From Candidatus Acidulodesulfobacterium ferriphilum (GTDB taxonomy: Bacteria > SZUA-79 > Acidulodesulfobacterales > Acidulodesulfobacteraceae), in the NCBI GenBank assembly GCA_004195035.1, contig SGBD01000001.1, positions 478,368 to 542,367 of the forward strand: a stretch of DNA of 64,000 bases. Direction: 5' to 3'. The position numbers and the translations under genes are program-made. The notes under the pieces were generated by a model that was given only the letters and a program-made list of their open reading frames with translations, ran no database searches and was not told the origin of the DNA. Within the stretch, counting starts at the first letter, position 1. The number at the start of each line of letters is the position of its first letter. Of the stretch, positions 20,173 through 32,870 are shown piece after piece.

Positions 20173-22254
20173 CTATTTACCTTGCGATTTAGCGATAATT
20201 TCATCGGATATAACTTTTGGCACCTGTTCATATTTAAGAAATTCCATGGTATAATTGGCCCTGCCTTGTGTTTTAGATCTTAAATCGGTAGAATAACCAA
20301 ACATTTCGGCTAAAGGAACCTCTGCATTTATGACCTGAATTCCTCCTCTTGATTCTAAATTAATAATCTTTCCTCTTCTTGAATTTAAATCCCCTATTAC
20401 ATCGCCCATAAATTCTTCGGGAACTAAAACCTCAACTTTCATTATCGGCTCAAGAAGCGCAGGGGAAGCCTTTTTAGCGCCGTCCTTAAATGCCATTGAA
20501 GCAGCAATCTTAAATGCCATTTCTGAAGAGTCAACCTCATGAAAAGACCCGTCATATACGGAAGCCTTAATATCGACCACAGGATAACCGGCCAAAACCC
20601 CGCTTGTTAAAGCCTCTGCAATACCTTTATTGATAGCAGGTATATATTCTGTGGGAATAACGCCGCCTTTTATTTTATTAACAAATTCATAACCTGCGCC
20701 TTTTCCGAGAGGCTCAAGCTCAAGCCATACATGGCCATATTGGCCTCGGCCGCCTGATTGTCTGATAAACTTGCCTTCCGATTGAACTTTTTTATTTATT
20801 GTTTCTTTGTACGCAACCTGAGGTTTGCCTACATTTGCATCGACCTTAAATTCTCTTGTTAATCTATCGACTATTATTTCAAGATGAAGCTCGCCCATAC
20901 CCGAAATTATAGTCTGCCCTGTTTCTAAATCGGTTTTAACCCTAAAAGACGGATCTTCTACTGTTAATTTTTGCAGCGACAGTCCTAATTTTTCTTGATC
21001 CGCTTTAGTCTTCGGTTCGATAGCGACGGATATAACCGGATCGGGAAATTCCATCGATTCAAGAACTATCGGATGGGAATCATCGCAAAGGGTGTCCCCC
21101 GTAATAGTGCTTCTTAACCCGACGGCAGCGGCAATATCCCCTGCATGAACCTCTTTTACTTCCTCCTTTTTATTTGCGTGCATCCTTAAAAGCCTTCCAA
21201 TTCTTTCTTTGGAATCCTTAACAGAATTATAAACATACGACCCCGAAGAAAGGACGCCTGAGTAAACCCTGATATATGTCAGCTGGCCTGTATAAGGATC
21301 CGATGCAATTTTAAAGGCTAACGCCGAAAAAGGCTCGTCATCGGAGGCATGCCTCGTTTCTTCTTTTTCTGTTTTAGGATTTATACCCTTAATAGGCGGC
21401 ACTTCCACAGGAGAAGGCAGGTAGTCGATTACGGCATCCAGCAACGGTTGCACGCCTTTATTTTTAAATGCCGACCCGCAAAATACGGGAACAAGCTTAA
21501 ACTCTAGCGTTGCTTTCCTTATCGCTTTTTTAGCTAAATTAATATCGATATCTTCGCCCGCTAAATATTTTTCCATCAGGGCGTCATCAAAATCGCACGC
21601 CTTTTCAATAAATTCGTCATGATATTTTTTTGATTCTTCAAAATAGTCCTGGGGAATATCTATTGCGTCATACTCTGCCCCGAGGCTTTCATTCTTATAA
21701 ACAAATGCTTTCATTGTAGCAACATCGATAATACCTTTAAAATTATCTTCAAGACCCAGCGGAATTTGCATAACAACGGGTGTTGAATTAAGTCTTTTCC
21801 TGATCATATCCACGCATCTAAAAAAATTTGCGCCGGTTCTGTCCATCTTATTCACGAAACATATTCTTGGCACTTTATATTTATCGGCTTGCCTCCAAAC
21901 TGTCTCGGATTGCGGTTCGACTCCTGCGACACCGTCAAATACGGCTACTGCTCCATCCAAAACCCTTAAGGATCTTTCTACCTCTATTGTAAAATCAACA
22001 TGCCCCGGGGTATCTATTATATTTATCCTGTTGTTTTTCCAAAAACATGTGGTAGCAGCAGATGTGATTGTTATTCCTCTTTCCTGCTCCTGCTCCATCC
22101 AATCCATCGTGGCCGTTCCATCGTGAACCTCGCCAATTTTGTAGTTGACCCCCGTGTAATACAAAATCCTTTCGGTAGTTGTGGTTTTACCTGCGTCAAT
22201 ATGTGCCATAATGCCTATATTTCTTGTTTTTTCTAAAGGTATTTTATCTGCCAT
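20173..22254 (-). CDS. fusA: Elongation factor G
   Basis: Translocation GTPase. The 693 residues show [19 protein letters not shown] (G1), [15 protein letters not shown] (G3) and [12 protein letters not shown] (G4), then domains II-V with [20 protein letters not shown] in domain IV. Length fits canonical EF-G. It lies between rpsG (12 bp) and tuf (20 bp), the str-operon order. Confidence 0.98.
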   Translation of the reverse strand: MADKIPLEKTRNIGIMAHIDAGKTTTTERILYYTGVNYKIGEVHDGTATMDWMEQEQERGITITSAATTCFWKNNRINIIDTPGHVDFTIEVERSLRVLDGAVAVFDGVAGVEPQSETVWRQADKYKVPRICFVNKMDRTGANFFRCVDMIRKRLNSTPVVMQIPLGLEDNFKGIIDVATMKAFVYKNESLGAEYDAIDIPQDYFEESKKYHDEFIEKACDFDDALMEKYLAGEDIDINLAKKAIRKATLEFKLVPVFCGSAFKNKGVQPLLDAVIDYLPSPVEVPPIKGINPKTEKEETRHASDDEPFSALAFKIASDPYTGQLTYIRVYSGVLSSGSYVYNSVKDSKERIGRLLRMHANKKEEVKEVHAGDIAAAVGLRSTITGDTLCDDSHPIVLESMEFPDPVISVAIEPKTKADQEKLGLSLQKLTVEDPSFRVKTDLETGQTIISGMGELHLEIIVDRLTREFKVDANVGKPQVAYKETINKKVQSEGKFIRQSGGRGQYGHVWLELEPLGKGAGYEFVNKIKGGVIPTEYIPAINKGIAEALTSGVLAGYPVVDIKASVYDGSFHEVDSSEMAFKIAASMAFKDGAKKASPALLEPIMKVEVLVPEEFMGDVIGDLNSRRGKIINLESRGGIQVINAEVPLAEMFGYSTDLRSKTQGRANYTMEFLKYEQVPKVISDEIIAKSQGK

Positions 22255-22266
22255 TTAGCCCTCTTA

Positions 22267-22737
22267 TTACCATTTAAAATGTGCAAAAGCCTTATTCGCT
22301 TCAGCCATTTTAAATGTATCCTCCTTCTTTTTAATTGAACTTCCCCTGTTGTTTGCGGCATCCAATATTTCAAGGGCTAAATTCTCTTCCATGGATTTTT
22401 CGCTTCTTGCTCTGGCATATCCTATAATCCATCTTATTGCTAAGTATAATCTTCTATCGCTTCTTACCTCGACAGGGACTTGATAGTTAGAACCTCCTAT
22501 CCTTCTGGCCTTTACTTCAAGAACAGGTTTAACATTGTCAATAGCCTGCCTAAAAATCTTAAGACCGTCATCTTTAGTCTTTTCATGGATTATATCAAGC
22601 GATTTATAGAATATTTTTTCACTCACGCTCTTTTTTCCGTTATACATAAGTTTATTTATAAACTTTTGCACAACCTTATCATTGAACTTTGGGTCGCTTT
22701 CGATAACCCTTTTAACAGCCCTTTTTCTCCGAGACAA
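22267..22737 (-). CDS. rpsG: 30S ribosomal protein S7, TTG start
   Basis: Primary assembly protein for the 30S head and str-operon repressor in enterobacteria. The 156 residues begin at TTG (22735-22737), with GAGGAG six bases upstream; the product is (M)SRRKRAVKRVIESDP. The RRIGGSNYQVPVEVR segment and MEENLALEILDA region are conserved. It follows rpsL by 25 bp. Confidence 0.97.
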   Translation of the reverse strand: MSRRKRAVKRVIESDPKFNDKVVQKFINKLMYNGKKSVSEKIFYKSLDIIHEKTKDDGLKIFRQAIDNVKPVLEVKARRIGGSNYQVPVEVRSDRRLYLAIRWIIGYARARSEKSMEENLALEILDAANNRGSSIKKKEDTFKMAEANKAFAHFKW

Positions 22738-22762
22738 TTTTAACTCCTCACTTTATATACTA

Positions 22763-23134
22763 TTATTTAGTTCTTTTAGCCCCATATTTGGATCTGCTTT
22801 GTTTTCTTCCGTTTACGCCGACGCAGTCAAGAGTCCCTCTAATTATGTGATACCTTACGCCCGGCAAATCTTTAACCCTTCCGCCCCTTATCAATACTAC
22901 CGAGTGTTCCTGCAAATTATGTCCCTCTCCTGGAATGTACGAAGTTACCTCCATGCCGTTGGTTAACTTAACCCTCGCAACCTTACGAAGCGCTGAGTTA
23001 GGTTTTTTTGGGGTGGTGGTATAAACCCTAACACAAACTCCCCTTTTTTGAGGAGATCCTTTTAGGGCAGGGGAAGAGGTTTTCTTTAATACCTTCTTTC
23101 TCGCACTCCTGATTAATTGATTTACGGTTGGCAC
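22763..23134 (-). CDS. rpsL: 30S ribosomal protein S12, GTG start
   Basis: Decoding-centre protein. The 123 residues begin at GTG (23132-23134) with AAGGAG five bases upstream and read (M)[34 protein letters not shown] carries the lysine linked to streptomycin resistance in other species; it is the wild-type Lys here. A strong promoter lies at 23244-23272. Confidence 0.97.
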   Translation of the reverse strand: MPTVNQLIRSARKKVLKKTSSPALKGSPQKRGVCVRVYTTTPKKPNSALRKVARVKLTNGMEVTSYIPGEGHNLQEHSVVLIRGGRVKDLPGVRYHIIRGTLDCVGVNGRKQSRSKYGAKRTK

Positions 23135-23243
23135 AATATCTCCTTAGCTAACTAAATTATTAAATTATATTTTTAAAAATTAAATACTTTTAACCTTATC
23201 GGTTTTCCTAAAACAATTTATGGAATTATTTATGGAATTTTAG

Positions 23244-23272
23244 ATTCTAATATTTAATTACTTTTTTGTCAA
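23244..23272 (-). promoter_or_regulatory. Sigma-70-type promoter before rpsL
   Basis: Read on the minus strand, TTGACA (23267-23272) is followed after 17 bp by TAGAAT (23244-23249). The site lies in the 165-bp gap between rpoC and rpsL and would leave a leader of about 100 nt before the rpsL GTG. It is the clearest promoter within the supercluster. Confidence 0.75.
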
Positions 23273-23299
23273 GATTTTTTTGCATTTCCAATTAAAAAA

Positions 23300-26200
23300 T
23301 TATACTACCTCGACATCAAGGGCTAAATACTTCGTGGAGCCGGTACCCGCAGGTATAAGCCTTCCCATAATAACATTTTCCTTAAGTCCTCTCAAATGGT
23401 CTATTTTACCATGAATAGCCGCTTCGGTCAGGACCTTTGTGGTTTCCTGGAATGATGCGGCAGAAATAAAGCTTTCGGTACTTAACGAGGCTTTGGTTAT
23501 ACCCATTAATTCAGGCTCGGCTATGGCAGGATTTCCGCCTTCATTTATAATCCGTTCATTTTCTGCATCGAACAAATTTTTATCCACAACTTCATCCTCA
23601 AGGAATCTGGAACTTCCTGCATTTTTAATTCTTACATTTTTTAGCATCTGTCTTACTATAACTTCGATATGCTTATCATTTATTTTAACGCCTTGAAGTC
23701 TGTAAACCTCTTGAATTTCATCGACTAAAAATTTTGCGAGTTCTTTTTCTCCGAGAACTCTTAAAATATCGTGTGGATTAGGCGAACCATCCATTAAGGG
23801 CTCGCCGGCCTTAACATAATCCCCCTCATGAACGCTGACAAGTTTCCCCTTAGGAATTAAGTATTCTCTCGGCTCTCCGTTTACGGGTTCGATAATAACC
23901 CGTCTTTTACCCTTAAAATCCCGTCCAAAAGATATTTTGCCGCTTATCTCGGTTATAACAGCCCATTCCTTCGGCTTTCTGGCTTCAAACAGCTCCACCA
24001 CTTTCGGCAAACCGCCTGTAATATCCTTAGTTTTAGTAGTCTCTCTCGGAATTCTTGCAATTATATCTCCTGCATAAACTTCATCCCCGTCTTGAACGGA
24101 CAAATGCGACCCTATAGGCATCAAATAAGACTTTTCCTGATTAGCCGACTTAATAATTATTTTTGGCCTTAATGTTTGATCTTTAGGTTCGATGATAACC
24201 TTCCTCGATAAGCCGGATGTTTCATCGACCTGCTCCTGCATAGTTTCATTTTCTCTTATATCATCGAATCTTACTTTTCCGGAGATATCCGCAATTATCG
24301 GGTTAATGTATGAATCCCAATCGGCTAAAAGAGTATTTTTCTTAACCTTGGAATCGGGTTCAACTTTTATTTTCGAACCGTAAGTCAATTGAATTTTTTC
24401 TAATTCTCTTCCTAAGTCGTCTAAGATAACGATTTCGCCGTTTTTGTTCATAACAACATATTCATTATCTCTATTTTTAATAATATTAAGGTTATTAAAT
24501 TTAACAATACCGTCATATTTATTTTCGATACTTGTCTGTTCCGATCTTCTTGAAGCAGTGCCTCCCACATGGAATGTTCTCATCGTCAGCTGCGTTCCGG
24601 GCTCGCCAATCGATTGCGCCGCCATAACGCCGATAGATTCCCCTATATTTACCAAATGGCCTCTGGCCAGGTCTCTTCCATAGCATTTTACGCACACGCC
24701 CTTTTGAGTCTTGCAAGTTAAAACGGATCTTATTTTAACGCTCTCTATGTGTGCATTTTCTATCAGCGATTGATGGGATTCCTGAATTTCCTCGTTGGCT
24801 TTGACAATCAGGCTGCCCGTAAACGGATCTATAATATCCTCCAAAGCAACCCTCCCCAGTATTCGATCTTCTATCGGTTCGATTACATCGCCGCTTTCTA
24901 CTAAAGTCGAGACCACTATCCCGTCCATTGTATGACAATCATGTTCGGTTATGATAGTATCCTGGGCAACATCGACTAATCTTCTCGTTAAATAACCTGA
25001 ATTAGCCGTTTTTAAGGCTGTATCCGCCAACCCCTTTCTTGCTCCGTGAGTAGAAATGAAATACTGCAGAACGGTAAGCCCTTCTCTAAAATTTGCAGTG
25101 ATAGGCGTTTCGATAATTTCTCCCGAAGGCTTTGCCATTAATCCCCTCATTCCTGCAAGCTGCCTTATTTGCGCCTCGGAGCCTCTGGAACCTGAGTCCG
25201 CCATCATAAAAATAGAATTAAAGCTTTTCCCCGTAATTTTCTTGTTTTTTGTACCCCCTGAATATTCCTGCGTACCCAATTGATTCATCATAGCCATGGC
25301 AATTTCATCCGTAGCATTTGCCCATGTGTCAACAACTTTGTTGTACCGCTCTCCGTTTGTTATAAGGCCTTCTTTATAGCTATTTTCTATCTCTTCCACT
25401 TTTGCCGTAGCTTCTTTGATAACATTAATTTTTGCAGGCGGCACCTCCATATCGCTTATGCAAATGGATATGCCTGATTTGGTAGAGTATTCGTAACCTA
25501 TCGACTTTAGCTTATCCGCCAGTATAACGGTCTTTTTCGGGCCGCATATCCTGAAGGCATAATCTATTAAGTTCGTAATTTCCTTTTTGGACATAAGTGT
25601 ATTTACAAACGAAAAATCTATTTCACGCGGCATTATTTCATAAAGTATGACCCTTCCAACGGTTGTCGTCTCGATTTTATCATTAATCTTTACTTTTATG
25701 CGGGCATGCAAGCTCACAAACCCGTTGTCATAAGCAAATTTAACCTCATCGGGATTGGAAAATATCTTATCCTCTCCTTTTGCGAACGGGATCTCTCTCG
25801 TCATGTAATATAAGCCGAGCACTATGTCCTGAGAAGGAACTATAATCGGCTTTCCGCTTGCCGGCGAAAGTATATTATTGGTTGCCATCATCAAAACCCT
25901 TGCTTCAACCTGAGCCTCTATCGAAAGCGGAACATGGACAGCCATTTGATCTCCATCGAAATCCGCGTTAAATGCCGCGCAGACTAACGGATGCAAATGA
26001 ATTGCCTTCCCTTCGACTAATACGGGTTCAAATGCTTGTATCCCCAGCCTATGAAGGGTTGGAGCCCTGTTTAGCAATACGGGATGCTCTTTAATTACCT
26101 CTTCTAAAACATCAAAAACCTCCGGCGCCTCTTTATCGACCAATTTTTTTGTGGTCTTAAGCGTATCGGTTACACCCTTTTGCAATAGCTTATGAAAAAT

Positions 26201-27502
26201 AAACGGTTTAAAAAGTTCTATGGCCATTTTTTTAGGCAAACCGCATTGATGAAGTTTTAACTCTGGTCCTACGACTATAACCGACCTTCCGGAGTAATCC
26301 ACTCTCTTGCCCAACAGATTAAGCCTGAATCTTCCTGTTTTTCCCTTTAGCATCTCGCTTAAGGACTTAAGCGGCCGTCTATTGGAGCCCATTATTACGC
26401 GGCCGCGCCGTCCATTATCAAAGAGCGCATCCACCGCTTCCTGGAGCATCCTTTTTTCATTTTTAATAATTATATCAGGGGCAGAAAGTTCTATAAGTTT
26501 TTTTAATCTGTTATTTCTATTTATAACTCTCCTGTATAAATCATTTAAGTCGGAGCTCGCAAATCTTCCGCCTTCAAGCGGAACCAAAGGGCGCAAATCA
26601 GGGGGAATAACGGGAATTACATCTAAAATCATCCATTCAGGTCTATTTCCTGATGTTTTAAACGCCTCAATTAGTTTTAATTGTTTTGCAAGTTTTTTCT
26701 TTTTAATGCCGTTCGGCAAATCTTTTATCTCTTCTTTTAGATTTTTAGATAAGGAATTGAGGTCGATTCCTTTAAGAAGTTCTTTTAAGGCTTCAGCGCC
26801 GATACCCGCCTTAAAATTATACCCCTCCTTTTGAATTTTTTGATAATTTTCCTCTGTTATAATATCTTTATATTTTAATCCAATTTTTGATGCATCACCC
26901 GGTTCTATAACAACATAAGACTCAAAATAAAGGACCTTTTCGATATCCTTAAGGGTCATATCAAGAATGCTTCCAATTCTTGAAGGCAGACTTTTAAAAA
27001 ACCATATATGCGCCACGGGGGAAGCAAGTTCAATGTGCCCGAGCCTTTCTCTTCTAACTTTGGATGAAATAACTTCTACGCCGCACTTTTCGCACACTAT
27101 GCCGCGATGCTTCATTCTTTTGTATTTTCCGCAATTGCATTCATAATCCTTGATCGGGCCAAAAATTCTAGCGCAAAAAAGTCCGTCCCGTTCCGGTTTT
27201 AATGTTCTATAGTTTATAGTTTCCGGTTTTTTGACCTCTCCATGCGACCATTTTTTTATTGTTTCAGGAGACGCGATTCCCAGCCTGATAGAATTAAAGC
27301 TTAGCGGATCTTTAATCCCCTCCCTGTCATTCAAAAAGAAATCTCTTTTATTTTTACCGTCAAATAATTTTTCAAGGTTTGGCTCCTTTTCCTCAATCTG
27401 AACCATATCTTCTTCGTCTTCGGAAATATCATTCAGGCTAATCGTAAGGGTGGCATCCTTATTGTCATTACTATAATTATCTATATCGTCATCAATTGAC
27501 AT
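23300..27502 (-). CDS. rpoC: RNA polymerase beta' subunit
   Basis: Catalytic subunit holding the active-site magnesium. The 1400 residues contain the N-terminal zinc site ([20 protein letters not shown]), the catalytic NADFDGDQ with Asp514, Asp516 and Asp518, and a second zinc site with [15 protein letters not shown]. Length is close to proteobacterial RpoC. An N-terminal acidic extension of about 50 residues precedes the conserved core. Its ATG overlaps the end of rpoB by 11 bp. Confidence 0.99.
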   Translation of the reverse strand: MSIDDDIDNYSNDNKDATLTISLNDISEDEEDMVQIEEKEPNLEKLFDGKNKRDFFLNDREGIKDPLSFNSIRLGIASPETIKKWSHGEVKKPETINYRTLKPERDGLFCARIFGPIKDYECNCGKYKRMKHRGIVCEKCGVEVISSKVRRERLGHIELASPVAHIWFFKSLPSRIGSILDMTLKDIEKVLYFESYVVIEPGDASKIGLKYKDIITEENYQKIQKEGYNFKAGIGAEALKELLKGIDLNSLSKNLKEEIKDLPNGIKKKKLAKQLKLIEAFKTSGNRPEWMILDVIPVIPPDLRPLVPLEGGRFASSDLNDLYRRVINRNNRLKKLIELSAPDIIIKNEKRMLQEAVDALFDNGRRGRVIMGSNRRPLKSLSEMLKGKTGRFRLNLLGKRVDYSGRSVIVVGPELKLHQCGLPKKMAIELFKPFIFHKLLQKGVTDTLKTTKKLVDKEAPEVFDVLEEVIKEHPVLLNRAPTLHRLGIQAFEPVLVEGKAIHLHPLVCAAFNADFDGDQMAVHVPLSIEAQVEARVLMMATNNILSPASGKPIIVPSQDIVLGLYYMTREIPFAKGEDKIFSNPDEVKFAYDNGFVSLHARIKVKINDKIETTTVGRVILYEIMPREIDFSFVNTLMSKKEITNLIDYAFRICGPKKTVILADKLKSIGYEYSTKSGISICISDMEVPPAKINVIKEATAKVEEIENSYKEGLITNGERYNKVVDTWANATDEIAMAMMNQLGTQEYSGGTKNKKITGKSFNSIFMMADSGSRGSEAQIRQLAGMRGLMAKPSGEIIETPITANFREGLTVLQYFISTHGARKGLADTALKTANSGYLTRRLVDVAQDTIITEHDCHTMDGIVVSTLVESGDVIEPIEDRILGRVALEDIIDPFTGSLIVKANEEIQESHQSLIENAHIESVKIRSVLTCKTQKGVCVKCYGRDLARGHLVNIGESIGVMAAQSIGEPGTQLTMRTFHVGGTASRRSEQTSIENKYDGIVKFNNLNIIKNRDNEYVVMNKNGEIVILDDLGRELEKIQLTYGSKIKVEPDSKVKKNTLLADWDSYINPIIADISGKVRFDDIRENETMQEQVDETSGLSRKVIIEPKDQTLRPKIIIKSANQEKSYLMPIGSHLSVQDGDEVYAGDIIARIPRETTKTKDITGGLPKVVELFEARKPKEWAVITEISGKISFGRDFKGKRRVIIEPVNGEPREYLIPKGKLVSVHEGDYVKAGEPLMDGSPNPHDILRVLGEKELAKFLVDEIQEVYRLQGVKINDKHIEVIVRQMLKNVRIKNAGSSRFLEDEVVDKNLFDAENERIINEGGNPAIAEPELMGITKASLSTESFISAASFQETTKVLTEAAIHGKIDHLRGLKENVIMGRLIPAGTGSTKYLALDVEVV

Positions 27503-30500
27503 TTTCTCCCTCCTTTAACAACTCGACATTCAGGCATAGACTCTGCAACTCTTTAATAAGAACATTAAACGACTCAGGAAGCCCTACCTTAAAAGATGTA
27601 TTCCCTTTTACAATCGCTTCATACATTCTTGTCCTTCCGACGGAATCATCCGATTTAACCGTAAGAAACTCTTGAAGAGTATGAGCGGCTCCATAGGCCT
27701 CCATTGCCCATACCTCCATTTCTCCCAATCTCTGTCCTCCAAACTGCGCTTTTCCGCCTAACGGCTGCTGAGTTACCAATGAATAAGGACCTGTTGACCT
27801 CGCATGTATCTTATCATCGACTAAATGATGGAGTTTAAGCATATACATTATGCCGACGGTAACCTTCCTGTCGAACGGTTCACCCGATCTCCCGTCATAA
27901 AGCGTAACCTGTCCCGTTTCTTCTACGCCCGAAAGTTTAAGGTAATTCCTAATTTCGCTTTCTTTTGCCCCGTCAAAAATAGGGGTTGCCATATAAACCC
28001 CGTTCTTATATTTTTTTGCAAGTTCTATGACCTCATCTCCATTTAATCCTTTAATAAATTGAACCATCGTAGGGTCGTTAAAAATCGCCAATAATTTTTC
28101 TCTAACCTTTTCCGGACCAAAATTTTCTTCTATAATCTTATTGATTTGAATACCTAAATTATGCGCAGCCCAACCCAGATGAACCTCTAAAATTTGTCCG
28201 ACATTCATTCTGGAAGGAACCCCAAGAGGGTTTAGCACCATATCGACTATCCTTCCGTCTTTCATAAACGGCATATCGTTAAGGGGCAGTATTCTGGAAA
28301 CCACGCCCTTATTTCCGTGTCTTCCCGCCATTTTATCCCCTACGGATAATCTTCTTTTAATAGCAATATAAACCTTTATCGTTTTAAGAACGCCAGGGGG
28401 AAGTTCATCGCCTCTTTGCATTCTTGTGATTTTATCCTCGTAAAATCCTTTCAAAAGGTCGATATCTTCTAATGATTCATCGTCTATCTTTTTTAATTTA
28501 TCATATATATTTTTAGCATTGCCCTCAAATTCTATATTAAAAATATCGTCTCTGGTAAGCTTGGAAACTATATTTTCCGTCAATATATCCCCTTTTTTAA
28601 GGTACACAGGCTTATGTCCAGATGAAAGTGCCGTATTTGAACCGCATTTTTTATTTTGTACCACTCCGCGCATCTTCTCAAGGGCGTTATCCGAAATAGA
28701 CAATATCTTATCGTCCAATTCCGCAATAAGATTTGCTACCTCGCTGTCTTCAATCTCCTTTGCCCTAAAGTCTTTTTCAATGCCCTTTCTCGAAAATACC
28801 CTGACATCGACAACGACGCCGGAAACACCCGGAGGAACCCTTAATGATGTATCTTTAACTTCCTTTGCCTTTTCCCCGAATATAGCTCTTAAAAGTTTTT
28901 CTTCGGGCGTAAGAACCGTTTCCCCTTTCGGGGTAACCTTGCCCGCCAATATATCCTGAGCTTTAACCTCCGCGCCTATTCTGATAATCCCGTTTTCATC
29001 CAAATTTCTTAAGGCATCTTCGCCTACATTAGGAATATCTGAAGTAATTTCCTCCTTGCCTGATTTTGTTTCCCTGCATGCTACTTCAAATTCTTCTATA
29101 TGGATAGATGTAAACGCATCTTCATGTAATAATTTTTCGCTTATTAATATCGAATCCTCAAAGTTATAGCCGTTCCAAGGCATAAACGAAACCAGGACAT
29201 TATGCCCGAGAGCCAACTCTCCGTCTTTTGTCGATGCGCCGTCCGCAATAATTTGTCCGGCAATAACCCTGTCCCCCGCCTTAACCAACGGTCTTTGATT
29301 TAAACATGTATTTTGATTCGATCTTTGAAATTTTACAAGGTTATAAATAGAGACAGGATCATTATCTTCTTTGCTTTCGGTTAATTCACCGTCACGATTT
29401 ATATAAATCTTTGTCGAATCTACATAACTGACTATGCCGTTATGTTCCGCTACGACACAAACACCCGAGTCTTTTGCCACAATTTTTTCGATACCTGTTC
29501 CGATAATCGGAGGATCGGGCATTAATAACGGTACGCCCTGCCTTTGCATATTGGAACCCATTAAAGCACGGTTAGCATCGTCATGCTCCAAAAATGGGAT
29601 TAACGAGGTAGCAACCGAAACAAGCTGCATTGGGGAAACATCGATGTAATCGACCTCATTTGGGTAAACCATCACCGTTTCTCCGCTTCTCCTGACAGGA
29701 ATCAATTCATTTACAAGATAGCCGTTTTTGTCTATTTCCGCATTAGCCTGGGCTATAACATATTTTTCCTCTTCCATAGCCGTCAGAAAATCAACATCGT
29801 CGGTTACCATAGCGCCTTTCTCCGCGACCTTAACTTTTCGGTAAGGGGTCTCAATAAACCCATATTCATTGACTCTTGCATAAGAAGATAGAGAGGCTAT
29901 AAGTCCGATATTCGGCCCTTCAGGTGTTTCGATAGGACAAATCCTGCCGTAATGGGTTGGATGAACATCCCTGACTTCAAATCCTGCCCTTTCCCTTGTC
30001 AGGCCGCCGGGTCCAAGCGCAGAAAGACGTCTCTTATGAGTGATTTCGGAAAGCGGATTCGTTTGATCCATAAATTGGGACAACTGGCTTCTTCCAAAAA
30101 ATTCTTTTATCAGCGAATTAACGGGCTTAGGATTAATAAGGTCATTGGGCATTAAAGAGTCAAGTTTTTGCGTGGTCATTCTCTCCTTAATGGCCCTTTC
30201 CATTCTTACGAGACCTATTCTAAATTGATTTTCCAGTAACTCTCCCACAGCTTTTACCCTTCTGTTTCCAAGATGGTCGATATCGTCTATTATTCCTCTG
30301 CCGTCTTTGAGCTCCATTAAATATTTTAAGACATTTAGAATATCGTCCGGAAACAATACCCTGTCGTCAAGGCTTTTATTCAGATTCAATTTATTATTTA
30401 TTTTAAGCCTTCCGACCTCGGACAAATCATATCTCTCAGGGTTAAAAAACATATTTTCGAAATAGGATGTTGCGGATATAAGGTTCGGCGGATCTCCTGG

Positions 30501-31664
30501 TCTCATTCTCTTGTAAATATCGATAACGGCATCATCCTTAGAATTTATTTTATCGGCCAATATCGTATCTAATATCGAGGAAGATACATTTATATTATCA
30601 ATGAAATAGACGCTAAACTCATTTATGCCAAGATTTTTGAAAACCTCTAAAAGATTGGATGTTACGGGTTGAACCGATTTGGCAATAGTCTCTCCATCCT
30701 TTGCAACATCTTTCGTAAGGTACTTCCCTATAACTTCGGATTCATCGCAAGGCAAAAACTCAACCCCTGCTTCTTCAAGTTTATCTATTAAGAGTTTTGT
30801 TATTCTTCTGTTTTTCTTGATTAAAACTTCTTTTGTTTTCGGGTTAATAATGTCTTCGCTTGCCCTTGTCTGCGTCAGAAAATCCTTCGGCATTCTCCTG
30901 AAATATTTCCCGTTAATGAGCTTAAATACTTCATGTTGATAAAAACTGCCAAGAATATCGTCTCTTGAATATCCCACCGCTTTAAGCAAAATAGTCGCAG
31001 GGAATTTTCTTTTTCTGTCTATTCTGGCAAAAATCATGTCCCTCTGGTCGAATTCAAAATCCAGCCATGACCCCCTGTAAGGTATAACCCTCGCAGTATA
31101 AAAAGGTCTTCCCTGGGTATGGCTTCTTATCTTGTCATTATCGTAGAAAACCCCGGGAGACCTTTGCAACTGGCTTACGATTACCCTTTCGATTCCGTTA
31201 ATAATAAAAGATCCATTTTGGGTCATTAGCGGTATTTCACCAAAATATACTTCTTGTTCCTTGATATCCTTAATTTCTCTTTGCACATTTTTCCCGTTCA
31301 AATCGGAATCAAGTTCAAAGGTCACAAGGTCAAAAAGGACTTTCAGGGATGCGCTATAAGTCAGTCCCTTCTGTTTACATTCGAAAATGCTATATTTTGG
31401 TTCGCCGATAGTGTAGCCCATAAATTCTAAAGAAAAATTTTTACTTAACCCTTCTATGGGAAAAACAGATTTAAAAACTCCTTGAAGCCCGTTATTCGCT
31501 CTTTTATCTTGAGGTATATCCTTTTGCAGAAATCTCTCATAAGACTTTCTTTGAACTTCAAGAAGGTTAGGGGTATTTATTACCCTTTTAATTCTGGAAA
31601 AATCCTTTCTTAAAATTATGGGAACACTGCCTTCCAAATTAAATTGCAATTTTGTTTTTGCCAT
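27492..31664 (-). CDS. rpoB: RNA polymerase beta subunit
   Basis: Second catalytic subunit. The 1390 residues include the rifampicin region [20 protein letters not shown] followed by [14 protein letters not shown], with no common resistance substitution in the visible cluster. The C-terminal part has [20 protein letters not shown]-like sequence (WAMEAYGAA). It begins 49 bp after rplL and overlaps rpoC by 11 bp, favouring balanced synthesis. Confidence 0.99.
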   Translation of the reverse strand: MAKTKLQFNLEGSVPIILRKDFSRIKRVINTPNLLEVQRKSYERFLQKDIPQDKRANNGLQGVFKSVFPIEGLSKNFSLEFMGYTIGEPKYSIFECKQKGLTYSASLKVLFDLVTFELDSDLNGKNVQREIKDIKEQEVYFGEIPLMTQNGSFIINGIERVIVSQLQRSPGVFYDNDKIRSHTQGRPFYTARVIPYRGSWLDFEFDQRDMIFARIDRKRKFPATILLKAVGYSRDDILGSFYQHEVFKLINGKYFRRMPKDFLTQTRASEDIINPKTKEVLIKKNRRITKLLIDKLEEAGVEFLPCDESEVIGKYLTKDVAKDGETIAKSVQPVTSNLLEVFKNLGINEFSVYFIDNINVSSSILDTILADKINSKDDAVIDIYKRMRPGDPPNLISATSYFENMFFNPERYDLSEVGRLKINNKLNLNKSLDDRVLFPDDILNVLKYLMELKDGRGIIDDIDHLGNRRVKAVGELLENQFRIGLVRMERAIKERMTTQKLDSLMPNDLINPKPVNSLIKEFFGRSQLSQFMDQTNPLSEITHKRRLSALGPGGLTRERAGFEVRDVHPTHYGRICPIETPEGPNIGLIASLSSYARVNEYGFIETPYRKVKVAEKGAMVTDDVDFLTAMEEEKYVIAQANAEIDKNGYLVNELIPVRRSGETVMVYPNEVDYIDVSPMQLVSVATSLIPFLEHDDANRALMGSNMQRQGVPLLMPDPPIIGTGIEKIVAKDSGVCVVAEHNGIVSYVDSTKIYINRDGELTESKEDNDPVSIYNLVKFQRSNQNTCLNQRPLVKAGDRVIAGQIIADGASTKDGELALGHNVLVSFMPWNGYNFEDSILISEKLLHEDAFTSIHIEEFEVACRETKSGKEEITSDIPNVGEDALRNLDENGIIRIGAEVKAQDILAGKVTPKGETVLTPEEKLLRAIFGEKAKEVKDTSLRVPPGVSGVVVDVRVFSRKGIEKDFRAKEIEDSEVANLIAELDDKILSISDNALEKMRGVVQNKKCGSNTALSSGHKPVYLKKGDILTENIVSKLTRDDIFNIEFEGNAKNIYDKLKKIDDESLEDIDLLKGFYEDKITRMQRGDELPPGVLKTIKVYIAIKRRLSVGDKMAGRHGNKGVVSRILPLNDMPFMKDGRIVDMVLNPLGVPSRMNVGQILEVHLGWAAHNLGIQINKIIEENFGPEKVREKLLAIFNDPTMVQFIKGLNGDEVIELAKKYKNGVYMATPIFDGAKESEIRNYLKLSGVEETGQVTLYDGRSGEPFDRKVTVGIMYMLKLHHLVDDKIHARSTGPYSLVTQQPLGGKAQFGGQRLGEMEVWAMEAYGAAHTLQEFLTVKSDDSVGRTRMYEAIVKGNTSFKVGLPESFNVLIKELQSLCLNVELLKEGENVN

Positions 31665-31713
31665 TTATGATTTAAACTCCCGTCTTAACTCACTTAAATA
31701 TAATATATTTTAT

Positions 31714-32100
31714 TTATTTAACCGAAACTTTAGCGCCAACTTCTTCAAGCTTTGCTCTCATTTTATCGGCTTCTTCCTTATTAACGGCATTTTTTAAAGG
31801 TTTCGGAGCGCCGTCAACAAGATCTTTCGCCTCCTTTAACCCTAAGCTTGTCAGCTCCCTTACGACTTTAATAACCTGAATTTTATTTGCACCTGCATTC
31901 TCAAGAATGACATCAAATTCGGTTTTTTCTTCAGCTTGGGCAGGAGCCGCTTCAGCCTTTGCTCCTCCGGCCGGGGCAGCCATGGCAAATTGGTCGGCCT
32001 TGACTCCAAATTTTTCTTCTATCTCTTTAATAAGATCATTCAATTCGATTACAGAAACATTTTCAATGTAGCTTAATACATCATCTTTAGTTACAGCCAT
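31714..32100 (-). CDS. rplL: 50S ribosomal protein L7/L12
   Basis: Stalk protein that recruits translation GTPases. The 128 residues have the N-terminal dimerisation helices, an Ala/Gly/Glu/Pro-rich hinge (about 40-58) and the C-terminal domain ending [20 protein letters not shown]. The hinge is typical. It is separated from rplJ by 100 bp and from rpoB by 49 bp. Confidence 0.98.
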   Translation of the reverse strand: MAVTKDDVLSYIENVSVIELNDLIKEIEEKFGVKADQFAMAAPAGGAKAEAAPAQAEEKTEFDVILENAGANKIQVIKVVRELTSLGLKEAKDLVDGAPKPLKNAVNKEEADKMRAKLEEVGAKVSVK

Positions 32101-32200
32101 TATTATTTCCTCCGATATTTAAAATATAATTTTAAAATTAAATAAAAAAATTTGTCATTTCAAAAGAAGCGCCGAATCCATATAACATAAGGTAAATTTA

Positions 32201-32716
32201 TTATGCAGATTTTTTAGCTTCCACAGCTTGAAGAATTCTTATTAAATTTACGACAGGCGCTCTAAGCGTAAAAACAAGGCGTACTTCAGGAGATTTTATA
32301 ACAGAAATAAATCTCGATATTAAAATATCCTTGGAAGGCAAAGTCGCAAGAGTGGTAATTCTACTCTTATCCAATATCGTCTGGTAATATCCTGCTTTAA
32401 TCTCGATATTTTCAGGATTTTCCTGCGCAAACTTTAAAAGCGCTTTTGAGCTTGCCATTGGGTCATTTGTAAAAATCAAGAAATTAGGGCCTTCGAGATG
32501 ACCGGAAATGGCTTCCGCATACGTTTGCTTAAACGCTATGCGGCTTAAAGTATTTTTGAATACTTTAAGAAGGGCGCCATGGCTTCGCATCTCTTTCCTT
32601 AATAGACTGAATTTTTCGACATTAAGCCCATGGTATTTACTTATAAAAATACCCTGACTATTATTAAGATTCTGTTTTAAAAATTCAATCTCTTGATTTT
32701 TTTTCTCTTTTTTCAA
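32201..32716 (-). CDS. rplJ: 50S ribosomal protein L10, TTG start
   Basis: Anchors L7/L12 dimers to the ribosome and regulates its own operon in other bacteria. The 171 residues start at TTG (32714-32716), preceded by GGAGGGGAG; no in-frame ATG is available near the conserved N-terminus. The segment YHGLNVEKFSLLRKEMRSHG is typical of L10. The 154-bp leader before it carries a hairpin like the L10 leader. Confidence 0.95.
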   Translation of the reverse strand: MKKEKKNQEIEFLKQNLNNSQGIFISKYHGLNVEKFSLLRKEMRSHGALLKVFKNTLSRIAFKQTYAEAISGHLEGPNFLIFTNDPMASSKALLKFAQENPENIEIKAGYYQTILDKSRITTLATLPSKDILISRFISVIKSPEVRLVFTLRAPVVNLIRILQAVEAKKSA

Positions 32717-32749
32717 TTTTTTCTCCCCTCCTTTCTTTTAAATTTTCTC

Positions 32750-32862
32750 TTACGATTTTGTCAATACAACAATATAAGAGCAATTAAAAGAAAATCAGGT
32801 TGATAATGCCCTTTTTTTGTCTATGGCAGGATTTATAAACCTGCCGTCATTGACAAACTTAA
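32750..32862 (-). promoter_or_regulatory. L10-leader-like mRNA structure before rplJ
   Basis: The 154-bp gap between rplA and rplJ contains, on the minus strand, GACGGCAGG and CCTGCC forming a stem (32825-32845) with an AT-rich loop, followed by a run of A and G. A GGCAGG stem in this position is the hallmark of the ribosomal L10 leader, where the L10-L12 complex represses rplJL. Boundaries are approximate and the full fold was not computed. Confidence 0.6.
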
Positions 32863-32870
32863 ATAATTTA

